The position numbers and the translations under genes are program-made. Shown here piece by piece: positions 1 to 4,857 of a stretch of DNA of 6,349 nt; the first letter of the stretch is position 1, and the number at the start of each line of letters is the position of its first letter. The notes under the pieces were generated by a model, which was given only the letters and a program-made list of their open reading frames with translations, had not been told where the DNA came from and ran no database searches. The stretch comes from Nitrososphaerota archaeon. GTDB lineage: Archaea; Thermoproteota; Nitrososphaeria; Nitrososphaerales; Nitrosopumilaceae. Location of the stretch: positions 1-6,349 of the forward strand of contig JACQFM010000096.1 of the NCBI GenBank assembly GCA_016200035.1, given 5' to 3'.

Positions 1-252
1 AGAAAAAACTGTCAAGTCGCCTGCCCAATTCTCCTTGATCTTTTTGGATCGGAACTGAACAAACAGTCCTGATGCACCAAGTCCCAAGAGAGCTACAGAA
101 ACAGCAACAAAGGCAAAGTGATACCATATTGCAGCAGAAAATATTCTTGTGATTGCTATTTCGAGTACAAGACCAGATAATGAGGTAAGAAAAATTCCTG
201 AGAACAACAACCTGCGATTAATAGATGCAGGCGAGAGTCCTTGGATGGTCAT
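1..252 (-). CDS. Membrane-bound spermidine synthase-like protein, N-terminal fragment (cut by window edge)
   Basis: Only the first 84 codons lie in the window, and the gene continues beyond base 1. ATG is at 250-252. The peptide has two hydrophobic stretches, about residues 15-35 and 43-66. The first ends in LEIAITRIFS and the second contains WYHFAFVAVSVALLGLGASG. This pairing of an E-x3-TR-x-FS motif with a YHFAF...LLGLGASG helix is typical of large archaeal and bacterial membrane proteins that carry a spermine/spermidine-synthase-like methyltransferase domain after N-terminal helices. The catalytic domain is not visible, so the reaction is not established. A TATA-like box 28 nt upstream supports the start and a leaderless transcript. 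Family call is from recognition of the N-terminus only. Confidence 0.68.
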   Translation of the reverse strand, partial: MTIQGLSPASINRRLLFSGIFLTSLSGLVLEIAITRIFSAAIWYHFAFVAVSVALLGLGASGLFVQFRSKKIKENWAGDLTVFS

Positions 253-274
253 ACAGAAAACGGCTATAGGGACG

Positions 275-284
275 TATAATATAT
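275..284 (-). promoter_or_regulatory. TATA-like box for the spermidine synthase-like gene
   Basis: Reads ATATATTATA on the minus strand, centred about 28 nt before the ATG at 252. With an archaeal TATA-to-start-site distance of about 25 nt, transcription would begin at or next to the start codon. Confidence 0.6.
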
Positions 285-374
285 CTTAGTGAATCAAATT
301 TTAGGCGTAAGAACTATTCTGTGATAAATCATTATTCTTGATCTTGGAAATCCTAAAATTGAATGGTCCGATGC

Positions 375-390
375 TTCTCAGCTACTATCT
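375..390. repeat. 16-nt motif shared with 2937-2952
   Basis: TTCTCAGCTACTATCT here and TTCTCAGCTACCATCT at 2937-2952 differ at one base. Both copies lie in intergenic DNA 41-72 bp beyond the stop codon of a minus-strand gene. The 2937 copy forms half of a perfect 7-bp hairpin; this copy does not. A chance match or a short dispersed element are both possible. Confidence 0.35.
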
Positions 391-396
391 AGGTTG

Positions 397-450
397 TATT
401 TTGTAGTTTAAAAAATTGGCGTAGGTTTTCAACTTGAGTTTATTTTGTAG
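397..450. repeat. Short direct repeat TATTTTGTAG, two copies
   Basis: The same 10 bases occur at 397-406 and 441-450, spaced 44 bp, downstream of the nitroreductase stop codon. In AT-rich intergenic DNA this may be chance. Nothing else in 253-461 looks like a gene. Confidence 0.3.
410..415 (-). terminator. T-tract after the nitroreductase gene
   Basis: Six consecutive T on the minus strand, about 46 nt beyond the TAG stop of the double nitroreductase. Archaeal termination commonly uses T-rich tracts with no hairpin, so this is a plausible but unproven 3' end. Confidence 0.3.
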
Positions 451-461
451 GTTCAGGTCAA

Positions 462-1976
462 CTAAGAAGATTTTGCCTTCTTACCCAATGCAATCATGAA
501 CATGGTATCTTTGTTTTTTGCATGTGGGGAGAAGAAATTAGTTACCAGATCATCATAAAAGGTAAGACCAGTGGCTCCAAGATTTAAAGCATATGCAGCA
601 AGGTACATTCTGCCACCAGTTATTGCTGCATCAAGCTGAGCAATACGATAACCACGGTTTCCGAAACTCTCCAAAACCTTTTGAAGGTTTACCATCAAGA
701 AAATTGTTACGCTCGCATCATGAGGTAAATCTTGATCTAATCCCAAATTTCCTGAGGTTTCTCTAAAATCCCCCTTACGTAACAATTGTAGGGAATCTCT
801 TTCCCTCGCATAATGATAGGAACCTGATGGTAATCCATCGACTTTGTTTACAATAAGATAAAGGTCATTGAGGATATTATTCCTGCAAAGAAAATCTGCA
901 TCAATACCATTTGTAGATCTTTTGAGGATTGTAGATAACTCTTCGAAATTTATTGAATCATGAGAAAACGCACGTGTAGAACCACGCCGAAGAATGACTT
1001 TTTCTATAGTATCTCTTGTAAGAGTTTCAGTTCTTAGAGAAATCAAATCTGTGGCGGCATATTGAGGTTTGACAAAATGTTTTCTCCAAGATTTTACTTC
1101 AATGGTATCACAAAGTGAAGATGCATCATGCATTGAGTTGATCTCAGGATAATCTACGTCACTATCGGAACTTGCCGATTCAATATTGATTGGTACAAGA
1201 GTGGGTGATTGAGGTATTGGTTTGTTTGTACACCCTATTGATAGGGTGACAAGTGATGCTTCCTTATTAGAATCCAAATCCAGTAGATTATTTATTTGAG
1301 AATCAACGAAACCAGAAATTAATCTTGATGAAATTTTATGTGCTGATATAATTGATAATGTATTAGCAATGATGGTACCACAGTCCCAAAACGCATGACG
1401 ATATTCTCTTGCTTGATATTTTATGGAATTTCTGGAAAAAACATCAGTAAAAATCAACGTAACTGGGGCCTGCTTGACAAACTCTTCATCTGCTGTGGCA
1501 TTGACAAGGACTTGTCTGAAATCTCCTTTTCGCAGGACGTTTAATTTTAGTTCCTTTGGGTCGAAATGATATACTCCTGCAGAAAGCCCTGTGATATCAG
1601 AACAAACAACATAGATCTCAATGTGATATAACGCTCCGGTGCATGACGCAGCCCTGAATTCAAATTCACCAATTGGAGGAGGAAATTTTATCTTTTTAGT
1701 AATTCCCCCTGAGAAGTAAAGTATTCTTGTTAGTACGTTTAGGTCAGGAATGATCTCTACTTTAGAATCATAAATATTCGAAATTGCATCAAGGGCAGAA
1801 ATTCCGATGGGTTCTTTGTCTAAAGACAGGCTGATTTTTTGAATATTCTTGTAAATCTTGTATGGTGTAGGTCTGAGCGCAGGATGGTATGTGTGAGACC
1901 TGCTAAGCAAGGTTCCATTTGGATGCTTGGTGCCATTATGATAATGCCATGTACATTCTACGTCATAATTTTTCAT
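462..1976 (-). CDS. SagB/ThcOx-type nitroreductase-family protein with two tandem nitroreductase domains
   Basis: This 504-residue protein should be an FMN-dependent oxidoreductase. The N-terminus (WHYHNGTKHPN, then RPTPYKIYKN at 35-44) matches the leader region of SagB/ThcOx dehydrogenases. Domain 1 (about 55-250) keeps FRAASCTGALYHIEIYVV at 107-124, the flavin-contact motif of this family, and YRHAFWDCG near 192-200. Domain 2 (about 318-500) starts with RRGSTRAFS at 330-338, the classic nitroreductase entry motif, but its SxGALY-like segment is eroded (about 366-385). It ends with YRIAQLDAAITGG...LAAYALNLGATGLTFYDD. Known relatives oxidise azolines to azoles in peptide natural-product clusters, but no YcaO cyclodehydratase or precursor gene is in the window, so the substrate is unknown. 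The VOC gene lies 48 bp upstream on the same strand. The ATG start is followed by good N-terminal family similarity. Confidence 0.88.
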   Translation of the reverse strand: MKNYDVECTWHYHNGTKHPNGTLLSRSHTYHPALRPTPYKIYKNIQKISLSLDKEPIGISALDAISNIYDSKVEIIPDLNVLTRILYFSGGITKKIKFPPPIGEFEFRAASCTGALYHIEIYVVCSDITGLSAGVYHFDPKELKLNVLRKGDFRQVLVNATADEEFVKQAPVTLIFTDVFSRNSIKYQAREYRHAFWDCGTIIANTLSIISAHKISSRLISGFVDSQINNLLDLDSNKEASLVTLSIGCTNKPIPQSPTLVPINIESASSDSDVDYPEINSMHDASSLCDTIEVKSWRKHFVKPQYAATDLISLRTETLTRDTIEKVILRRGSTRAFSHDSINFEELSTILKRSTNGIDADFLCRNNILNDLYLIVNKVDGLPSGSYHYARERDSLQLLRKGDFRETSGNLGLDQDLPHDASVTIFLMVNLQKVLESFGNRGYRIAQLDAAITGGRMYLAAYALNLGATGLTFYDDLVTNFFSPHAKNKDTMFMIALGKKAKSS

Positions 1977-2000
1977 AGGTCTGGTATGTCTGTGTTGGTT

Positions 2001-2010
2001 GTAAAAGTAT
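2001..2010 (-). promoter_or_regulatory. Weak TATA-like box for the nitroreductase gene
   Basis: ATACTTTTAC on the minus strand is centred about 29 nt before the ATG at 1976. It is a poorer match than the other boxes in the window, so the gene could also be read from the VOC promoter. Confidence 0.35.
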
Positions 2011-2024
2011 CATGAAATATCAAG

Positions 2025-2423
2025 CTATGTTACATGAATAATATTTTTTATTGGCATTGCAAAGGAGAGTTGGTAGCCATTCGGGTCTCTCATATGAAAG
2101 AATCGTTCTCCCCAAGGCGCATTGATTGGTTCATTTTCAAAAGAACCCAACTTTGATATGTTATCATCTTTTTTTAGGTATGCATAAAGTTCATCTACAT
2201 TAGAGGTATGAAAAATTATTCTTCCAAAATCTTTACTGCCATCTTCCTTTCTTAATTCTAAGTTGAGATACATCTTACTGTACTTTCCCACTTCATATGT
2301 TGTGAAAGAATCAGATGCCCCACCGCAGACTAGTCTAAAGCCAGGAATTGCCGAGTAGAATTTACACGATGTTTCCATATTTTTAACGAATAGTGTAATT
2401 GCAGAAATTCTGTATGGTTTCAC
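2025..2423 (-). CDS. VOC-superfamily protein (glyoxalase/bleomycin-resistance fold)
   Basis: This 132-residue protein has the length and pattern of a two-module beta-alpha-beta-beta-beta VOC protein. Module 1 contains ITLFVKNMETSCKFYSAIPGF (residues 9-29), and module 2 contains VDELYAYLKK (about 76-85) and WGERFFHMRDPNGYQLSFA (104-122), the usual terminal strand-turn-strand. Several metal-ligand positions of glyoxalase I look absent: the first strand has Ala/Ile where His is usual, and the last strand ends QLSF where Glu is usual. His72 and His110 remain. Activity is therefore uncertain; dioxygenase-like, isomerase-like or binding roles are possible. The start is GTG at 2421-2423: an in-frame TAA lies at 2448-2450, no ATG intervenes, and a TATA box sits 27 nt upstream. 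Confidence 0.85.
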   Translation of the reverse strand: MKPYRISAITLFVKNMETSCKFYSAIPGFRLVCGGASDSFTTYEVGKYSKMYLNLELRKEDGSKDFGRIIFHTSNVDELYAYLKKDDNISKLGSFENEPINAPWGERFFHMRDPNGYQLSFAMPIKNIIHVT

Positions 2424-2445
2424 TAATTTATAATGTACAATCTTA

Positions 2446-2454
2446 GTTTAAAAC
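2446..2454 (-). promoter_or_regulatory. TATA-like box for the VOC gene
   Basis: GTTTTAAAC on the minus strand, centred 27 nt before the GTG at 2423. It fits a leaderless transcript and supports the non-ATG start. Confidence 0.55.
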
Positions 2455-2460
2455 ATGTTT
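2451..2460. promoter_or_regulatory. Perfect 10-bp palindrome next to the VOC TATA box
   Basis: AAACATGTTT is self-complementary and overlaps the upstream edge of the TATA-like box, where an activator or TFB-proximal regulator could bind. It lies in the 91-bp divergent interval between the VOC and zinc-ribbon genes. A 10-bp AT-rich palindrome can occur by chance. Confidence 0.3.
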
Positions 2461-2482
2461 GCTAAAAATTGAAGATTCCACA

Positions 2483-2492
2483 TTTTTTAATA
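2483..2492 (+). promoter_or_regulatory. TATA-like box for the 52-residue zinc-ribbon gene
   Basis: TTTTTTAATA centred about 27 nt before the ATG at 2515. The same TTTTTTAATA string precedes the three-repeat zinc-ribbon gene at 3550. Confidence 0.6.
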
Positions 2493-2514
2493 GGTCGGAA
2501 ATTCAAACTAAATC

Positions 2515-2673
2515 ATGACACGATCTCTAATCTGTCCATTTTGTGAGAAAGACGGGGTTGTCGTAAGGCTAGAACTTTGCGAGTCGATGATGGTATTTTG
2601 TAGAAGATGCTCTCGATTGTTTGTATCAAGAGAGTATGGAAAAGAGAAACTCTATTTTGGATCTGCCTTGTAA
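2515..2673 (+). CDS. Small zinc-ribbon protein, 52 residues
   Basis: Translation from ATG at 2515 to TAA at 2671-2673 gives 52 residues. It begins MTRSLICPFCEKDG and has two CxxC knuckles: CPFC at Cys7/Cys10 and CRRC at Cys29/Cys32, with an extra Cys22. The 18-residue spacing between knuckles is typical of a zinc ribbon, which would bind one zinc ion. Such stand-alone ribbons are common in archaea and may contact nucleic acid or protein; no specific role can be assigned. A strong TATA box lies 27 nt upstream and a T-tract follows the stop. The opposite-strand ORF over this DNA has no recognisable motif. Confidence 0.8.
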   Translation: MTRSLICPFCEKDGVVVRLELCESMMVFCRRCSRLFVSREYGKEKLYFGSAL

Positions 2674-2674
2674 T

Positions 2675-2698
2675 GTAAACTTGTCCTTTTTTGTTTAC
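2675..2698 (+). terminator. Hairpin with T-rich loop after the zinc-ribbon gene
   Basis: GTAAAC (2675-2680) pairs with GTTTAC (2693-2698), and the loop holds CCTTTTTT. It begins 2 nt after the stop codon. The T-tract fits archaeal termination; the stem may be incidental. Confidence 0.45.
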
Positions 2699-2924
2699 GT
2701 GTAGTTTGTGGTTGAATTTACCGAGAATACAGTATTTCCCTAAAAAGAGCTTCCTTAGTATTAATACACTTACACTTTTCACAAAATTCTACCGAACAAC
2801 AACAGGGATAACAGTCACAATTACAATAATAACAATAACTCATGTTATATGGTAGGCATTGAAACTAAAAAACTAGTTGATATCTGAATCTTTTATCCAC
2901 TATCACAGTAACCTGCCTTTAAAA

Positions 2925-2968
2925 CGAGATAGATGGTTCTCAGCTACCATCTTAGTCGTATCTTCGAC
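2925..2968. repeat. Two adjacent hairpins downstream of the USP gene
   Basis: Hairpin 1: AGATGGT (2931-2937) pairs perfectly with ACCATCT (2946-2952) around an 8-nt loop, and outer CGA (2925-2927) can pair with TCG (2956-2958). Hairpin 2: GTCG (2955-2958) pairs with CGAC (2965-2968) around a 6-nt loop. The outer pairing and hairpin 2 compete for the same bases, so they are alternatives. On the minus strand they lie 25-68 nt beyond the USP stop, after a TTTTT tract (2982-2986). They may be a 3' UTR structure, terminator or small RNA. Confidence 0.5.
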
Positions 2969-2992
2969 CCAGTTTGTATTTAAAAACTAATG

Positions 2993-3412
2993 TTATCTTA
3001 CAACCATAACTGGACATCTAGCGTGATGCATGACCTTAAAGGAAACACTGCCAAGGAGTAATTCTTTAAAAGCACTCATTCCTCGGCTTCCCATTATTAT
3101 CAAATCGTAATTATTTTTATTTGCAATATCAATAATTGTTTGAGCATGATCTCCTAGTTCCAGCAATGTTTCTACTAGGACGTTATTTTTTATGGCTTGA
3201 TTCTTACATTGTTCTAATAGCTTTATTCCCCTTTCTTTAAGCTCGTCAATTAGCTCAAATGTGGTAGCACTATCTCCACCATATGTAGAATCAAGCACAA
3301 CATGAATTACATCTAGTTTTGAATTGCATTTTTGCGCCAAGTAAATAGACTTTTCAAATGCCTTTTTTGCAGATTCGGAACCGTCTACTGCAACAAGAAT
3401 TCTTGAGAACAA
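2993..3412 (-). CDS. Universal stress protein (UspA family)
   Basis: This 139-residue single-domain Usp has the usual family length. The N-terminal strand FSRILVAVDGSESAKKA (2-18) carries the nucleotide-contacting VDGS. The C-terminal ATP-binding motif G-x2-G-x9-G-S is intact (G108, G111, G121, S122), followed by CPVMVVR. This places it with ATP-binding Usp proteins, which are cytoplasmic dimers linked to stress and energy-state responses; the particular target is unknown. The start is TTG at 3410-3412: an in-frame TAG lies at 3434-3436 with no ATG or GTG between, the resulting N-terminus has the family's exact length, and a TATA-like box lies 26 nt upstream. It is divergent from the three-repeat zinc-ribbon gene, 137 bp away. 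Confidence 0.93.
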   Translation of the reverse strand: MFSRILVAVDGSESAKKAFEKSIYLAQKCNSKLDVIHVVLDSTYGGDSATTFELIDELKERGIKLLEQCKNQAIKNNVLVETLLELGDHAQTIIDIANKNNYDLIIMGSRGMSAFKELLLGSVSFKVMHHARCPVMVVR

Positions 3413-3433
3413 TAATTGATTAGGTAATTGTTG

Positions 3434-3442
3434 CTAATATTG
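3434..3442 (-). promoter_or_regulatory. TATA-like box for the USP gene
   Basis: CAATATTAG on the minus strand, centred 26 nt before the TTG start at 3412. Two ATTGTTG copies (plus strand 3427-3433 and 3439-3445, 12 bp apart) overlap it and could be a regulator site or chance. Confidence 0.45.
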
Positions 3443-3523
3443 TTGACGTTCTCACTAAACCATGTTTCTTGCAAAAATGATTGTAGATTAATCTAGCTCA
3501 TGAATTATCAGCAAACCGGGATC

Positions 3524-3536
3524 TTTTTTTAATATA
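3524..3536 (+). promoter_or_regulatory. TATA-like box for the three-repeat zinc-ribbon gene
   Basis: TTTTTTTAATATA lies 14-26 nt before the ATG at 3550, with the T-rich part at the expected distance for a leaderless or very short-leader transcript. Confidence 0.55.
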
Positions 3537-3549
3537 GAATCAGTTTACT

Positions 3550-3966
3550 ATGGTGGGATTATTTAGCAAAAAAGAAGAATTTTGCACTATTTGCAAGAAG
3601 GGCATTTTTCATAAACATAAACCAAAGAGTGACTGGAATGTCCAAGGTCCACTATGTGCAGACTGTTATGTGGATAAAATGAAGGAACATTTTGAGAAAA
3701 AAAAGGATGACAAATGTGTTGCGTGTGGGGCAGAACCGGGATCATTTAGCATGTGGAAACCAAAAAAAGAATGGGATCTAAAAGGATGGCTTTGTAAGTC
3801 TTGTTTTGACGAAAAGGAAAAATCAGATAATGAATTAAAAAAATTTTGTAGCATGTGTGGTGCCAAACTTGGTTTTATTAGTTATACCCCAAAAAAAGAA
3901 TGGCATGTGAATGGGTATCTCTGCAAAAATTGCTGGAATCTGCAAGAGACAAAAACTGATGCCTAA
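3550..3966 (+). CDS. Three-repeat zinc-ribbon protein, 138 residues
   Basis: The protein is three copies of one module, each CxxC, 20-22 residues, then CxxC, with a conserved PKxxWxxxGxLCxxC end. The cysteines are 12/15/36/39, 56/59/82/85 and 100/103/125/128, giving twelve cysteines and three probable zinc sites. Modules 2 and 3 share PKKEW and G[WY]LCK[SN]C and are closer to each other than to module 1 (PKSDW, GPLCADC). The linkers are Lys/Glu-rich (for example 42-54 and 86-98) and probably exposed. There is no membrane segment or signal peptide, so it is likely cytoplasmic. The module resembles small treble-clef or DUF4428-like ribbons, but I do not recognise a named function; nucleic-acid or protein binding is a guess. 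It is divergent from the USP gene. ATG start with TATA box upstream. Confidence 0.85.
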   Translation: MVGLFSKKEEFCTICKKGIFHKHKPKSDWNVQGPLCADCYVDKMKEHFEKKKDDKCVACGAEPGSFSMWKPKKEWDLKGWLCKSCFDEKEKSDNELKKFCSMCGAKLGFISYTPKKEWHVNGYLCKNCWNLQETKTDA

Positions 3967-3974
3967 GGATCGTG

Positions 3975-4026
3975 TCATTTTCTTCTACAGAAGAAAAATG
4001 AAAAGATCAAAATAAATTAATTTTTT
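3975..4026. terminator. Hairpin and T-rich region between convergent genes
   Basis: TTTTCTTC (3978-3985) pairs perfectly with GAAGAAAA (3990-3997) around a TACA loop, and outer TCA/TGA pairs across one bulged A. It starts 9 nt after the zinc-ribbon stop. T6 follows at 4021-4026 on the plus strand. On the minus strand the same region is rich in T tracts downstream of the 4051-4344 gene, so it may serve both genes. Confidence 0.55.
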
Positions 4027-4050
4027 AAATTGGGAAATTCGTTTATTCAC

Positions 4051-4344
4051 TCAATTCTTATTGTTTTTTACTTTGAGAATCAGTGCAAGTAATGGGGAAC
4101 CGTAGATTATGCCATTAACACTATAGAACATGAACCAATGTGAATTAGTTTCTTGATAACAATTTTGCTGTTTATCTTCCATTGAGCCTATTTTGACACG
4201 GTTTGATTCATGAGATTTTAACTCTTTACAATCAAAATTAGTTAGTAAATCATACCAGGCTACTGTAAATGGGATGAAAACAGAGATCATGGCAATAAGA
4301 ATAATTACTTTTAATTTATTGGATTTTTTATTTTGTTCCCACAT
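4051..4344 (-). CDS. Hypothetical two-helix membrane protein, 97 residues
   Basis: I do not recognise this family. The N-terminus is lysine-rich (MWEQNKKSNKLK), followed by a hydrophobic helix at about 13-31 and a second at about 72-90, ending KVKNNKN. Lysines at both ends suggest both termini face the cytoplasm, leaving a polar outer loop of roughly 40 residues (32-70). The loop holds two cysteines, Cys39 and Cys62, which could form a disulfide outside the cell. No catalytic motif is visible. It converges with the three-repeat zinc-ribbon gene and is divergent from the 76-residue membrane protein. The best TATA-like box lies about 60 nt upstream, implying a leader of about 35 nt, unlike most genes here. 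Confidence 0.65.
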   Translation of the reverse strand: MWEQNKKSNKLKVIILIAMISVFIPFTVAWYDLLTNFDCKELKSHESNRVKIGSMEDKQQNCYQETNSHWFMFYSVNGIIYGSPLLALILKVKNNKN

Positions 4345-4400
4345 GGTATATGACGCCTAGTTTGTTGTCTGCGTTATTCAAACAACAAGAGTATGTGGGT

Positions 4401-4410
4401 TATATAATAT
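4401..4410 (-). promoter_or_regulatory. TATA-like box for the 97-residue membrane protein
   Basis: ATATTATATA on the minus strand, about 60 nt upstream of the ATG at 4344, predicting a start site near 4380 and a leader of about 35 nt. TTGTTG (4362-4367) and CAACAA (4383-4388) could form a weak hairpin at the start of that leader. The box is nearly symmetrical and could also fire on the plus strand. Confidence 0.4.
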
Positions 4411-4436
4411 TTTAGCAAAAAAGAATGTGTTTTAGA

Positions 4437-4509
4437 TCAAGAACGGATATACTACAATTTTGCCTTTTGATTAGATATGAACATTCTTGAACAAAATCCG
4501 TATATCTGT
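4437..4509. repeat. Interleaved inverted repeats upstream of the 76-residue membrane protein
   Basis: Three arm pairs are visible: TCAAGAA (4437-4443) with TTCTTGA (4484-4490), ACGGATATAC (4443-4452) with GTATATCTGT (4500-4509, 9 of 10 pairs), and ATTTTG (4457-4462) with CAAAAT (4492-4497). The last two nest into one imperfect stem, while the first crosses it. The right arm contains the TATA-like box. It lies upstream of the predicted start site, so it should act as DNA (operator) if it has a role. Confidence 0.4.
4499..4506 (+). promoter_or_regulatory. TATA-like box for the 76-residue membrane protein
   Basis: CGTATATC, centred about 27 nt before the ATG at 4530, giving a leaderless transcript. 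It overlaps the right arm of an inverted repeat. Confidence 0.5.
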
Positions 4510-4529
4510 GAATCACGTTATAATAGTTA

Positions 4530-4760
4530 ATGTCTACACATTCAGAGCACTGGGAGACTGAAAGAAAACATCATGAAGGATTGTTGCCAATAGGATCAGC
4601 ATTTATGATGATCTGTACCTTGGTAGCCATCTTTGTAATAGCTCCAGAGAAGGGCGGATATGCAGGAGGCGACAACCCACTAGCTTTCTTTGAAGTAGCA
4701 GGTTTGCTCGTAGGTAGTGTTCTAATAGGTTACATTGCGCTAGTCTTTAGAGCCGTCTAA
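4530..4760 (+). CDS. Hypothetical two-helix membrane protein, 76 residues
   Basis: I do not recognise a named family. The charged, His-rich N-terminus (MSTHSEHWETERKHH; four His in 15 residues) precedes a hydrophobic helix at about 20-38. A Gly-rich loop, EKGGYAGGDNP (40-50), leads to a second helix at about 54-73, ending in FRAV. Size and layout recall small accessory subunits of membrane enzyme complexes such as respiratory oxidases, but nothing in the sequence identifies a partner. ATG with a TATA-like box 27 nt upstream. After the TAA the +1 frame stays open for about 32 codons and begins with a Lys-rich stretch (KKKAKA), so the true C-terminus may be longer if there is a frameshift or base error at 4755-4760. 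Confidence 0.72.
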   Translation: MSTHSEHWETERKHHEGLLPIGSAFMMICTLVAIFVIAPEKGGYAGGDNPLAFFEVAGLLVGSVLIGYIALVFRAV

Positions 4761-4857
4761 AAAGAAAGCAAAAGCTGTAAGGCTAGTTCCAGCAATAGCT
4801 AAATTTGGTCCTGCCAGTTATAATGAATATTTTAGAAGACGGTTTTTGTCAGCATAG
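4759..4857 (+). other. Open +1-frame segment after the 76-residue protein, possible frameshifted tail
   Basis: Reading from AAA at 4759 gives KKKAKAVRLVPAIAKFGPAS and continues to TAG at 4855-4857, 32 sense codons. A positively charged start directly after a terminal helix would suit a cytoplasmic tail. It overlaps the end of the convergent PLD-like gene by 40 bp. No start codon or promoter of its own is visible. It could equally be chance. Confidence 0.2.

Larger units (their letters stand above)
2674..2992. other. 319-bp non-coding interval between convergent genes
   Basis: No convincing gene was found here on either strand. It contains the T-rich 3' end of the zinc-ribbon gene, a low-complexity CAA/AAT-rich run at about 2802-2840, and two adjacent hairpins near the USP stop codon (see 2925-2968). 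A 12-codon ORF starts at an ATG near 2850 but has no supporting features. For two convergent genes in a compact archaeal genome the gap is long, so a small RNA is possible. Confidence 0.5.

Noticed and set aside
2513..2782. 89-codon minus-strand ORF overlapping the zinc-ribbon gene
   Set aside because: It has no recognisable motif, uses a GTG start without a clear TATA box at the right spacing, and lies antisense to a gene with clear CxxC pairs.
2850..2888. 12-codon plus-strand ORF in the 319-bp gap
   Set aside because: Too short to judge, and no promoter at the correct spacing or downstream signal supports it.
3666..3866. 66-codon minus-strand ORF inside the three-repeat zinc-ribbon gene
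   Set aside because: It is a shadow of the repeated Lys/Phe-rich coding sequence on the plus strand.
4425..4490. 21-codon plus-strand ORF starting at ATG 4425, about 21 nt after a TATA-like stretch
   Set aside because: It is very short with no motif or terminator, and it lies inside a control region between two divergent genes. The TATA stretch is better explained by the minus-strand gene.
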